Below, piece by piece: positions 37,464 through 45,852 of a stretch of 64,000 nt of DNA. The notes below the pieces were generated by a model. It saw nothing but the letters and a program-made list of their open reading frames with translations, made no database searches and was not told the DNA's origin. Within the stretch, counting starts at the first letter, position 1; the number at the start of each line of letters is the position of its first letter. The position numbers and the translations under genes were made by a program. Source of the DNA: Calothrix sp. NIES-3974 (GTDB lineage: Bacteria > Cyanobacteriota > Cyanobacteriia > Cyanobacteriales > Nostocaceae). The stretch spans positions 3,224,001 to 3,288,000 of the forward strand of contig NZ_AP018254.1 of the NCBI RefSeq assembly GCF_002368395.1. Reading direction: 5' to 3'.

Positions 37464-38891
37464 ATGGCGGTAAACCAGGATATCATTCTTCGAGAATTCC
37501 GCAGGATATGGGGATATGATGATTTTCGTCCCCCCCAGGGTGAAATTGTTCAGACCTTATTGACGGGTCGGGATGCGTTGATTATTATGCCTACCGGTGG
37601 GGGAAAATCGATTTGCTTCCAGTTACCAGCTTTGTTGCAAACGGGGTTAACCTTGGTGATATCACCCTTGGTAGCATTGATGGAAAACCAGGTGCGGGAG
37701 TTGCGGGAGAAACAATTACCTGCGGCTTTGTTGCATAGCGAGTTATTAGTCGGACAACGGCGACAGGTGTTTACGGCGATTGAGCAACAAAAGTTACGCT
37801 TACTGTATCTTTCTCCAGAGACTTTACTGAGTCCACGACTCTGGGAACTTTTGTGTAAACCAGAACTGAAAATTAACGCAATTATACTGGACGAGGCCCA
37901 TTGCTTAGTGCAATGGGGGGACACGTTTCGTCCAGCGTACCGGAGGTTAGGAGCGGTGCGTCGTTCCTTGATGGCAGCAAAACCAAAGGGAACAAAAATC
38001 AGTTTTGCGGCTTTTACTGCAACCGCCGACCCTCTAGCCCAAACTGTAATTACTGAATGTTTGGAATTGCAACAACCGCAGGTTTTCCGTCTCAATCCCT
38101 ATCGTTCTAATTTAAACCCGTCGGTGCGGATTTGTTGGTCGTCTAGACAAAGGTATCATAATTTACTGTACTTTATTCAAAAAAAACAGAAACAGCCCGG
38201 ACTAGTTTATACACGTACTCGTCGAGATAGTGAAGAGTTGGCAAGTCGGTTATCTAGTCAAGGTTTGGTGACAGTTGCGTACCATGCGGGTTTAGGTGGG
38301 GAAGTACGACGACGAATTGAAGGAGATTGGATTGAAGGGAAGATACCGTTTGTGGTGTCTACGAATGCTTTTGGTATGGGTATAAATAAAAGTGATGTGC
38401 GGTGGGTGGTACATTATCAGGTACCGTTGCTGTTATCTGAGTATGTGCAGGAAATTGGTCGAGGGGGTCGGGATGGTGAAAGTGCGGATGTCTTGGCTTT
38501 GGTGAGTGAACCGACGGGGTGGTTGGATCGGGAGGATAAACGAAGAGCAGAATTTTTTATCAATAGTATGGGGGAAACCCAAAAGCAAGCATTACAGTTG
38601 CGTCGCAAATTACCGCAGGTGGGGGATATTGAGGAGGTGAGTAAACGGTATCCCCAAGCAGCGATCGCTCTAGCAATTTTACATGCTCAAGGTTATTTGT
38701 ATTGGCAAGACCCGTTTAAATATACAATTAGGGATAACTTAGCGAAAAAACCCCAATCACCGACAGATATTGGGAACGCGATGCATAGGTATTTGTATGG
38801 TCGGGGTTGTCGTTGGGGATATTTGTTAACGGCTTTCGGATTTTCCCAGGGTTCAGATTTTCGCTGTGGACATTGCGATCGCTGTCGTTAG
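37464..38891 (+). CDS. recQ: RecQ-family ATP-dependent DNA helicase, short form
   Basis: The 475-residue protein has the DEAH-type helicase core: motif 0 GYDDFRPPQGEIVQ, Walker A MPTGGGKSICFQLP, motif II ILDEAHCLVQWG, TATADP, motif V VVSTNAFGMGINKSDVRWVVHY and motif VI QEIGRGGRDG. The C-terminus ends with a zinc-binding cysteine cluster (RGCRWG, CGHCDRC). It lacks an HRDC domain and much of the RQC winged helix, so it is shorter than E. coli RecQ (about 610). RecQ unwinds recombination intermediates. I prefer ATG 37464 to the GTG three codons upstream. Confidence 0.92.
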   Translation: MAVNQDIILREFRRIWGYDDFRPPQGEIVQTLLTGRDALIIMPTGGGKSICFQLPALLQTGLTLVISPLVALMENQVRELREKQLPAALLHSELLVGQRRQVFTAIEQQKLRLLYLSPETLLSPRLWELLCKPELKINAIILDEAHCLVQWGDTFRPAYRRLGAVRRSLMAAKPKGTKISFAAFTATADPLAQTVITECLELQQPQVFRLNPYRSNLNPSVRICWSSRQRYHNLLYFIQKKQKQPGLVYTRTRRDSEELASRLSSQGLVTVAYHAGLGGEVRRRIEGDWIEGKIPFVVSTNAFGMGINKSDVRWVVHYQVPLLLSEYVQEIGRGGRDGESADVLALVSEPTGWLDREDKRRAEFFINSMGETQKQALQLRRKLPQVGDIEEVSKRYPQAAIALAILHAQGYLYWQDPFKYTIRDNLAKKPQSPTDIGNAMHRYLYGRGCRWGYLLTAFGFSQGSDFRCGHCDRCR

Positions 38892-39000
38892 GAGATGCAT
38901 CTGTACGGGTGTAGAGACGTAAAATTTTCAATTCATATTTGCATCCAACAACGTCATATATTTATTTTTGACGTTGGTGAATCCAGGTATGAATTTAAAT

Positions 39001-39028
39001 GTAGAGACGCGATATATCGCGTCTCTAC
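39001..39028. repeat. Perfect 28-base palindrome between recQ and DUF3370 genes
   Basis: GTAGAGACGCGATA and its exact complement, in the convergent spacer. It is identical in its core to 32773-32796 and may terminate both genes. Confidence 0.85.
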
Positions 39029-39099
39029 AAGGGTTTTAAATGTTTTATTCAATTTGCAGATTTAATGCTGACCGTTGACTGTCAACAGTCAACAGTCCC

Positions 39100-40491
39100 T
39101 TAATTTCCCGGAAACGGTGCAATATTCTCCGGTTGTAATGTTTGCACTGTTAATACTTGCGGTGGAGTTGCGTCGGGAGGGTAGAGAAAGTCCACTTCCA
39201 CTAATCGATTTTCCTGGGGTTTTAGATTTAGTTGGGCTAAAGCTTCACCGGGTTGGCCACGTCTTTGGACTAAATGGATGTATCTCGCTGCGGGTCTACC
39301 AGCATCGTCTCGATAACGTACTAGGACGGTTCCCCGGAAGAAGGTGGGTCGAGCAAGTTCGGCAAAAAATCTCAATCCTTGTTTACTGAGGGTATCCTCT
39401 TTAATGGGGGTTTGGAGGGCAATATTTACGGTTTGATTGCTACTGGTATTGTTGTAGAGGGGAATGCGGATGCGATATTGAATCCCGTAGTTTCCGTGGG
39501 CAAAGTAGGCTGTGTCAGGATAACGAACTAACATCGGCGCACTTTGGGATTGGTTGGTTCCTAGCATCCCTCCCGGAAGGGTGCTAATGCCGTAGGAAAC
39601 AGCTTGTCCTGGTTCGGGTATGGTTAAAAAATTACTTCTGGGTGTATCCGTGATTCTGGCACGCCAAGAGGAACCCTGAGCCACACCAGCAACCCGTCCA
39701 TAAATCCGAGAAGTTTGTTGTTCTGGGGGAGTAGGAGCTTTATCGCGGGGACCCGCAAGGTTGCCATTTTCTAGTAAATTTTGCCACTCTTCTAGGGTCG
39801 GTGGTCGTTCGCTACCATCCCCATTAGTGGGTGCAAACATGGCTAAACTGGCAACATGGACAACACCAGTACTACGTAAACGTGCGTAGGTAGAGCGTCC
39901 GTTCAGGGGAGGAGTTAATTCTCGCACCGGGATAGGTGCGTTCAGTAACATTTGGCTACCACCGGGGGGGATGGTAATTTCGGCTGGAAAGGTATCCTGG
40001 CGACGACCCCGGAGAATATCACTCATGGCACGACTACCGGGACCTGCGTAGACATTACCGAGCATGTTGATGGCAAAGGAGGGTAAATCAATAAAAGGTG
40101 CGTCCGGTTGGCTAAGGTAGCTCGCAGCTTGGAGAATATTCACCCGTACCGGGGTCGAACCGGGATTGTGGAGGAGGATACCGTGGTAGAGGGTGCGCAG
40201 GTCTTCCGGAGTCGGTGCTTGGGCTACATGGTGGGAAAACACATCAAAGCGATCGCGGAAGGCAAAGTTGAGATGGGCTTGGGGATGTTTTTTCCCTTGG
40301 GGGGGTAAGGTGGACAGAAGAATCCCTTCGGTGAGAACTTTTTCCGGACTGTTGCTGTTAAAGACCGGAACCCGATCGAGTCCTCCCGGTAAGGGTCTCA
40401 CTTGATGGGGTTGGACTACTTCCGCAGGGGGAGGTGGTGGGGGGGTCTGTGGTGTTTGGGCTAGGGTAAAACTAAGTAAGATTGGCAACAT
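39100..40491 (-). CDS. DUF3370 domain protein, exported
   Basis: This 463-residue cyanobacterial protein starts with a short hydrophobic leader (MLPILLSFTLAQ) and a Pro-rich stretch, then a long beta-rich DUF3370 region containing VVQPHQVRPLPGGLDRVP, LYHGILLHNPGSTPVRV, FAINMLGNVYAGPGSRAMSD, AYFAHGNYGIQYRIRIPLYN and DAGRPAARYIHLVQRRGQPG. The family is probably periplasmic or on the cell surface; its role is unknown. It follows the C15-like peptidase gene by 23 bases on the same strand, so they may be co-transcribed. Confidence 0.85.
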   Translation of the reverse strand: MLPILLSFTLAQTPQTPPPPPPAEVVQPHQVRPLPGGLDRVPVFNSNSPEKVLTEGILLSTLPPQGKKHPQAHLNFAFRDRFDVFSHHVAQAPTPEDLRTLYHGILLHNPGSTPVRVNILQAASYLSQPDAPFIDLPSFAINMLGNVYAGPGSRAMSDILRGRRQDTFPAEITIPPGGSQMLLNAPIPVRELTPPLNGRSTYARLRSTGVVHVASLAMFAPTNGDGSERPPTLEEWQNLLENGNLAGPRDKAPTPPEQQTSRIYGRVAGVAQGSSWRARITDTPRSNFLTIPEPGQAVSYGISTLPGGMLGTNQSQSAPMLVRYPDTAYFAHGNYGIQYRIRIPLYNNTSSNQTVNIALQTPIKEDTLSKQGLRFFAELARPTFFRGTVLVRYRDDAGRPAARYIHLVQRRGQPGEALAQLNLKPQENRLVEVDFLYPPDATPPQVLTVQTLQPENIAPFPGN

Positions 40492-40514
40492 ACACGGATA
40501 TATTTTTTTGAAAT

Positions 40515-41093
40515 TTAGTGACGCGACATGGGGGCTAAAAGTGCCAACTGATGAATCATTAACAGAAAATCATCAATTATGCTACCCCGATTCTCCTCGG
40601 TTAAAATCGGAACGTGGACAAAAAGACATTGGGTTTTACATTTTTTTTGTTTGAGATAATCAAGAATCGAGTAATAAAATCCCTCACAAACAAATTTGCC
40701 ACAGTCATGACTGAGGGATATTTTTGGTATCACGGCTACCAATTTTGCTAAATCAATTTGCGTATAGAGAGTTTGGAGATGGTAATTTTCTTCCTCAACT
40801 AATTCCGACTGGGAATTTAGCATACTCCAATTTGTGGCATTTTCCTCTAAACTTAAATTGTGGCGACTTGCAGCCATCCCACAAGCAACGACAAAATCCG
40901 GTTGAGTCCGATTAATTTCGGCAATCACTTGGGAAGAAGCAAGGGAAATATCAACGGGAAGTCGGCGCAAAAAAATCAAGGAATAGGGAAAATTTGCCCT
41001 TTGGCAAACAGCCTCTAATAAATCATCTGAAGAATTTGATTCTTGATGGCTCAACCAAGTGTCAAAAGAAGTTAAGAGAAATCTTTTCGTCAT
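40515..41093 (-). CDS. Pyroglutamyl peptidase-like (C15) protein
   Basis: The 192-residue protein resembles C15 cysteine peptidases, which remove N-terminal pyroglutamate. It shows LLTSFDTW at the start, RRLPVDI, the ACGMA strand, a Glu in SLEENATNW, the catalytic cysteine in SHDCGKFVCEGFYY (the usual form is S-x-D-A-G-x-Y-x-C-N) and the His in CLFVHVPI. The residues of the triad (Glu, Cys, His) are present, but spacing and several consensus positions differ, as in the divergent cyanobacterial branch; activity on pyroglutamate is not assured. The DUF3370 gene follows closely. Confidence 0.75.
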   Translation of the reverse strand: MTKRFLLTSFDTWLSHQESNSSDDLLEAVCQRANFPYSLIFLRRLPVDISLASSQVIAEINRTQPDFVVACGMAASRHNLSLEENATNWSMLNSQSELVEEENYHLQTLYTQIDLAKLVAVIPKISLSHDCGKFVCEGFYYSILDYLKQKKCKTQCLFVHVPILTEENRGSIIDDFLLMIHQLALLAPMSRH

Positions 41094-41155
41094 AAAAAAT
41101 ATTATTTACAATAAGAGATAGCCGACATAATCAAAATCATATCGGGAGCAAAACG

Positions 41156-41791
41156 ATGGCGGTGATTGCAGTTGTTGATTACGACATGGGAAATTTACAC
41201 TCGGTCTGTAAAGCATTAGAAAAAGCAGGAGCAACTCCTCAAATTACCGATTCTCCAAAATTGATTGAACAAGCAGATGCGGTTATCTTACCAGGAGTAG
41301 GAGCCTTTGACCCAGCCGTGCAACACCTACGCAAACGGGGATTAGAACAACCAATCAAAAATGCGATCGCGTCTGGTAAACCCTTTTTGGGTATCTGTCT
41401 CGGATTACAAATTCTATTTGAATCCTCCGAGGAAGGAATCGAAAAAGGATTAGGAATAGTTAAAGGAAAAGTTAAAAGATTTCGTCCGGAACCAGATATT
41501 ACAATTCCCCACATGGGTTGGAATCAACTACAACTGCAACAACCCCAATCAATTTTATGGGAACACCTCCCCCCTAATCCCTGGGTTTATTTTGTCCACT
41601 CCTATTATGTAGACCCAACCGACCCCGATATTCGCGCTGCTTGCGTTAGTCACGGGAATCAAACAGTAACTGCGGCGATCGCTCGTGATAATCTCATGGC
41701 TGTCCAATTCCACCCCGAAAAATCCTCCAATATCGGTTTGCAAATTCTCTCGAATTTTGTCTCCCAAGTCTATCAAAAAGTCGCTGCTTGA
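41156..41791 (+). CDS. hisH: Imidazole glycerol phosphate synthase glutaminase subunit HisH
   Basis: The 211-residue class I glutamine amidotransferase supplies ammonia to HisF for ring closure in histidine biosynthesis. It has the VVDYDMGNLHSV start, the oxyanion strand PGVGAFDPAV, catalytic Cys81 in FLGICLGLQILF, and the His186/Glu188 pair in VQFHPEKSS. A GGAG ribosome site lies eight bases before the ATG. It diverges from the C15-like gene. hisF is not adjacent. Confidence 0.96.
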   Translation: MAVIAVVDYDMGNLHSVCKALEKAGATPQITDSPKLIEQADAVILPGVGAFDPAVQHLRKRGLEQPIKNAIASGKPFLGICLGLQILFESSEEGIEKGLGIVKGKVKRFRPEPDITIPHMGWNQLQLQQPQSILWEHLPPNPWVYFVHSYYVDPTDPDIRAACVSHGNQTVTAAIARDNLMAVQFHPEKSSNIGLQILSNFVSQVYQKVAA

Positions 41792-42129
41792 GGGGGTCGA
41801 GACAGGAGACAGAATACAGGAATCAAAACACAGAATATGCTCGTGGGGATATAGAATCTTGGGAAATAGGAATATACGTAAGTGGCTTTTTGTCATTACG
41901 TTACTTGAAAGTTCATCCCCAGGATTTAAATGTTTCGGAATGTAAAAATAGAAAAATAGTAAGTAGGGAATAGGGAGTAGGGAGTAGGAATGAACTATTT
42001 TGAGGTCTATGATGTCTAAACTTGAGGTAAGACCAGCTTCAAAAAAGCAGCTTTGCTGTAGAAAAAACGTTTTTCCCTCGGTTACCGAAAAATAGGGTTT
42101 AAAGCCTCCCCCTTCTAGGGGGACTTTAA
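41792..42129. other. Spacer after hisH
   Basis: About 340 bases containing a GTAGGGAATAGGGAGTAGGG tract near 41961 and a hairpin CCTCCCCCTTCTAGGGGGA near 42104-42122 that may mark the left boundary of the tnpB remnant. No gene is supported. Confidence 0.45.
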
Positions 42130-42520
42130 TGCTAAAATTTAGTTGGCTTCAGGTTGAAAATCCGCCAGAACGTGCCCGACAAATATGGCTGAAACAGTGC
42201 CACACGACAGCCTGGGAAATAGAAAAGACCACGAGCAACGATAACTCGTTAAACAGTGCATTAAGTCTTCAACAAGGCTGAATGATTTAGAAAAACAATT
42301 TCGGAGTAATCTGCGTACCGTGGGGCACACGGGAACGTACCCTGAAATGGGTAAACGCTTGGAGATTAGTCCACTCAAAGGGCGTCTAGATATTAAGTGA
42401 TATTCTAGTAGGCTCGGACTAGACATAATCGTGTAAGACCTCAGTAGGGGGGAACCTGAAAGGCAGTGATTAGCTCAAGAATCTCCGCACTTCTAGGGCG
42501 GAGAGTGTCAAGATGTAATT
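42130..42520 (+). pseudogene. Decayed tnpB fragment with omega-RNA-like 3' end
   Basis: Short plus-strand frames read VENPPERARQIWLKQCHTTAW, then NLRTVGHTGTYPEMGKRLE, and finally LAQESPHF followed by TAG. R-T-x-G-H-T-G-T-Y and the x-Q-E-S-P-x-x ending are typical of cyanobacterial TnpB C-termini. The DNA ends CTCAAGAATCTCCGCACTTC followed by a GGGCGGAGAGTGTC arm, the hairpin form of IS200/IS605 right ends. Frames are disrupted and no tnpA or full zinc finger remains. It ends about 60 bases before rsmD. Confidence 0.45.
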
Positions 42521-42573
42521 TATATTATGACAGCTACCGAATTTATGATCTCAAATCCAAAATCCAAAATTCG

Positions 42574-43119
42574 ATGTCTCTGAGAATCCACGGTAATCGA
42601 GCGCTAAAAACACTACCAGGAAATCAAACTCGACCCACAGGTGCGAGGGTACGTGCTGCTGTCTTTAATATTTGGCAAGGATACATCGAGGGTGCATCAT
42701 GGTTAGATATTTGCGCTGGAGCAGGAGCAATGGGTGCAGAAGCTCTCTGTCGAGATGCGAAACAAGTAATTGGAATTGAACAATCCAGTCGAGCTTGTGC
42801 AATTATTCAAGAAAACTGGCAAAAAGTCGCCCGTCCCCATCAAGAGTTTCAAATTATACGCGGCGACGTAGTGCAAATATTACCGCAACTAGGGGGACAG
42901 CAATTTGAGCGAATTTACTTTGACCCACCCTACAAAAGTAATTTATATCCAATAGTTTTAAATGCGATCGCCACATACAAATTACTTGCACCCGACGGAG
43001 AAATTGCCGTAGAACACCCTGGAAAAGGTTGGGAAGCACCAGCGATCGCGGGTTGGGAAATTTGTCGTCAGAAGACCTACGGTAGCACTGGTTTGACCTT
43101 TTATCGGTATCAGACATAA
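42574..43119 (+). CDS. rsmD: 16S rRNA (guanine966-N2)-methyltransferase RsmD
   Basis: The 181-residue Rossmann-fold methyltransferase modifies G966 of 16S rRNA with SAM during 30S assembly. Motifs are the N-terminal LRIHGNRALKTLPGNQTRPT, SAM-binding WLDICAGAGAMGAEAL, acidic IGIEQS, the catalytic FDPPYKS (DPPY) and the final FYRYQT. The ATG at 42574 gives the family start MSLRI; the frame remains open to 42466 but that part is the tnpB remnant. A short AAATCCAAAATCCAAAAT heptamer tract stands before the start. Confidence 0.93.
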   Translation: MSLRIHGNRALKTLPGNQTRPTGARVRAAVFNIWQGYIEGASWLDICAGAGAMGAEALCRDAKQVIGIEQSSRACAIIQENWQKVARPHQEFQIIRGDVVQILPQLGGQQFERIYFDPPYKSNLYPIVLNAIATYKLLAPDGEIAVEHPGKGWEAPAIAGWEICRQKTYGSTGLTFYRYQT

Positions 43120-43292
43120 GTCAGATTAATTATACAGGGATGTTTTTTCATCATTTTTGGAGCGAATTATCAACCAAAAGGGGAAGTGCAAAATACTGTA
43201 AGATTAGTTTTTGACCAGAGTAAAAAACCGCGATTAAAAAAGCGTCAAACCTCTGGGTTATTCCTACCACAACCCAATATTCAAAAAACTGC

Positions 43293-44114
43293 GTGAAAAC
43301 CGACAGCCTATTCTACCGAATATTTCAAGAATTTCCGGATATTTTCTTTGAACTAATTGGAAATTCCCCCGAAACTGCCACAAATTACCAATTTTCCTCA
43401 GTCGAAGTTAAACAAACAGCCTTGCGTATCGATGGTGTTTTTCTTCCAACAACCCCAGAACAAGCCATTTACTTCGTCGAAGTTCAATTTCAAGCAGACA
43501 CAGAAATCTACTCACGACTATTTACCGAAATTCATTTATACCTAAGGCAAAATAAGCCAGAGAATGATTGGTTAGCCGTGGTGATTTACCCATCTCGCAG
43601 CATCGACACCGCATCAACCATTCATTACCGCGAATCCTTTACCTCTGGTAGAGTCACCCCTATTTATTTAGAGGAACTAGGAGAAAATTCATCCTCACCC
43701 ATCGGTATTGCTACAATTAAATTAGTCATAGAAGATGAAGATACAGCAATCAATTCAGCAAGGGAGCTAATTAACAGAACTAACCAGGAAATCGATTCAA
43801 TACAAAAACAGCAGCAATTATTGCAAATTATTGAAACTATTTTAGTTTATAAATTTCCCCGCATGGACATTGAGGAGATACAGCAAATGTTTGGATTGAG
43901 CGAATTAAAACAAACACGAGTATATCAACAAGCCTTTGCAGAAGGAAGAGAAGAAGGAAGAGAAGAAGGAAGGGAAGAAGGAGAACGTAGAGGAAAGTTA
44001 AAAACAGTACCCCTATTTTTAGCATTGGGTTTAACAATCGAGCAAATTGCTCAGGAGTTAGATTTGACCGTTGAGGAAGTAGCACAAGCAGCGCAACAAC
44101 AGTCTTCCAGTTAA
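43293..44114 (+). CDS. DUF2887 / Rpn-like PD-(D/E)XK nuclease-family protein
   Basis: The 273-residue protein starts at GTG and has the N-terminal DUF2887 pattern MKTDSLFYRIFQEFPDIFFE, ALRIDGVFLP, then IYFVEVQFQ (the E-x-Q/K nuclease strand), YSRLFTEIHLYLRQ and WLAVVIYPS. Rpn-type proteins are DNA nucleases linked to recombination; activity is inferred. Residues about 222-236 are four EGRE-type repeats from a 12-base tandem repeat. A C-terminal helical segment follows, IEQIAQELDLTVEEVAQAAQ. Its stop overlaps the stop of the convergent mannosyltransferase gene by four bases. Confidence 0.82.
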   Translation: MKTDSLFYRIFQEFPDIFFELIGNSPETATNYQFSSVEVKQTALRIDGVFLPTTPEQAIYFVEVQFQADTEIYSRLFTEIHLYLRQNKPENDWLAVVIYPSRSIDTASTIHYRESFTSGRVTPIYLEELGENSSSPIGIATIKLVIEDEDTAINSARELINRTNQEIDSIQKQQQLLQIIETILVYKFPRMDIEEIQQMFGLSELKQTRVYQQAFAEGREEGREEGREEGERRGKLKTVPLFLALGLTIEQIAQELDLTVEEVAQAAQQQSSS

Positions 44115-45553
44115 ATCCAAGAACTAAACCACATGCGTAGGGAGTATTGGGAAGTGGTTAGGGGTAAACCCAGATAAATCGGTAGCCAAAAGATAAATCC
44201 ACCGATTACAGTCCAGATAATAGCAGTACCAATGATTTGTAAGGGAGTATTTTTCGTTTGTAGACACCAATCCACAAACCAAGCTAACCCTAAAAAAGCA
44301 AACACAACTCCAGTCATATAGTGATAAATAAAGACGCAGCGACTGACTTTTACCCAGGGTGCAAGATGGATAAAATAGTTAATTACTATATATAAACCAA
44401 TCCAGGTACGACTATGGAAGTTACTGGGAATTGTCAATTTTGGCTGACGTAGCCATTTATATAGTTGTTGTCCTAGCAAAGCAGCAATTAATAAAACCGC
44501 AGCTAAACCGAACCACCATAAAAACGGATTACCCATCGCATGAACGTCATAGACAATTCGATGGGTTCCCGGTGGTAAGGGTGGACCATAAACCGGTAAA
44601 GGGTCATTGACACTCATAGCAGTTTTATATAAATATGCCATTGGTCGAATCATTAGTGGCCATGTGTACCAAGCAGCACAATAGGGATGTATTTTAGTCT
44701 CATTACCACCAAGTCGCTCGTGGAAGCTAAAAATTTGCTGGTGAACTTGGATAAAGTCGTAGCGAGTATCCAGTTGGAGATGGGGAATCCAAATTAAACT
44801 ATAGGTAATTATAGGAATAATAATCAGATAAAAAATAACGTGAAATATATTTAATTCAATTAGGTTTTGCAGAGGATTGGGTTTTTCATTATTTATCTGC
44901 AAAAATGGCTGAGATTTTCCTAACCAATTAACTAACCAAGCTAATCCACCTAGCAGATATATTCCCAGTAAATACCATAATCCATTCCATTTACTGGCAA
45001 TCGCAGCACCAAAACAAATTCCAGAAATCAGTAACCAAAATTGACGGTAAAAAAGACGGTGATTTAATGCTAGTAAAAAACAAAAATGAGCTAATAATCC
45101 AAATATAACTATATATTGATTTATCAGTGCATAGCGAGCTTCGACGAGAAAAATTCCATCAACAGCAGCAAAACCACCAGCGATGATTGCCAAACTGCGT
45201 CGATGACTAAGTTGATAGGCAATACCCGCTAAAAGTACGGGAATAAAAGACCCCAACAAAGCATTTAGCCAACGATAACTCATCGGCGATCGCAGTGACC
45301 CTGTTAAGCCGTTAAGATCATCTTGCCACCAAGGTACATGACTACCCAACCATATCCCCCCAGCAATAATTAATTTACCCAAGGGGGGATGACCGTCAAA
45401 AAATGGTACATGCGTAAGATAATTATTACCAAACTTTGCGTAATAAACTTCATCAAATACCAGCGTATTAAACCGAGCTAATCCCCAAAATCGGCAAGCA
45501 AGAGCAAATAGAAAAATTCCTAATAGCGCGAATTTAAACCAACTTTTAGTCAT
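44111..45553 (-). CDS. PMT-family (phospholipid carrier-dependent) mannosyltransferase
   Basis: The 480-residue polytopic membrane protein is of the protein O-mannosyltransferase (GT39/PMT) type. The first loop has the catalytic LVFDEVYYAKFGNNYL with D-E, followed by FFDGHPPLGKLIIAGG. About ten hydrophobic helices follow, with a large loop containing the HERLGGNETKIHPYCAAWY and PMAYLYKTA segments, and a PMT-type C-terminus. Such enzymes transfer a sugar from a polyprenyl phosphate to exported proteins or glycans. The acceptor is unknown. It is convergent with the DUF2887 gene. Confidence 0.88.
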   Translation of the reverse strand: MTKSWFKFALLGIFLFALACRFWGLARFNTLVFDEVYYAKFGNNYLTHVPFFDGHPPLGKLIIAGGIWLGSHVPWWQDDLNGLTGSLRSPMSYRWLNALLGSFIPVLLAGIAYQLSHRRSLAIIAGGFAAVDGIFLVEARYALINQYIVIFGLLAHFCFLLALNHRLFYRQFWLLISGICFGAAIASKWNGLWYLLGIYLLGGLAWLVNWLGKSQPFLQINNEKPNPLQNLIELNIFHVIFYLIIIPIITYSLIWIPHLQLDTRYDFIQVHQQIFSFHERLGGNETKIHPYCAAWYTWPLMIRPMAYLYKTAMSVNDPLPVYGPPLPPGTHRIVYDVHAMGNPFLWWFGLAAVLLIAALLGQQLYKWLRQPKLTIPSNFHSRTWIGLYIVINYFIHLAPWVKVSRCVFIYHYMTGVVFAFLGLAWFVDWCLQTKNTPLQIIGTAIIWTVIGGFIFWLPIYLGLPLTTSQYSLRMWFSSWI

Positions 45554-45852
45554 TATCTATACATTTAATCTGGATGGATAAATCGCCATCAAATCAACAG
45601 TAATTAGATCCGATGGGACATCATTTCCCATCTTACTGTTCGTGGTTCATATGCGGGGATTAATTGTCAATTTTACCTGGGGGGGTGACAATCTAGCTTC
45701 AAAGGTTTGTGCAGCAAGGATTATGGAATAGCTTTCGCCCTAAGTATAAAAGGAAGATAGACATGGATTGAGTGTGTTCAAGATTACTGTCAGCTTGGTA
45801 GGGGTAGATATAGGGTAGGTGACACAGGGAGCAAAATAAGCTGTCTCCAAGT

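Noticed and set aside
42466-42573. N-terminal extension of RsmD
   Set aside because: It overlaps the tnpB relic and a heptamer tract; the family start MSLRI is at 42574.
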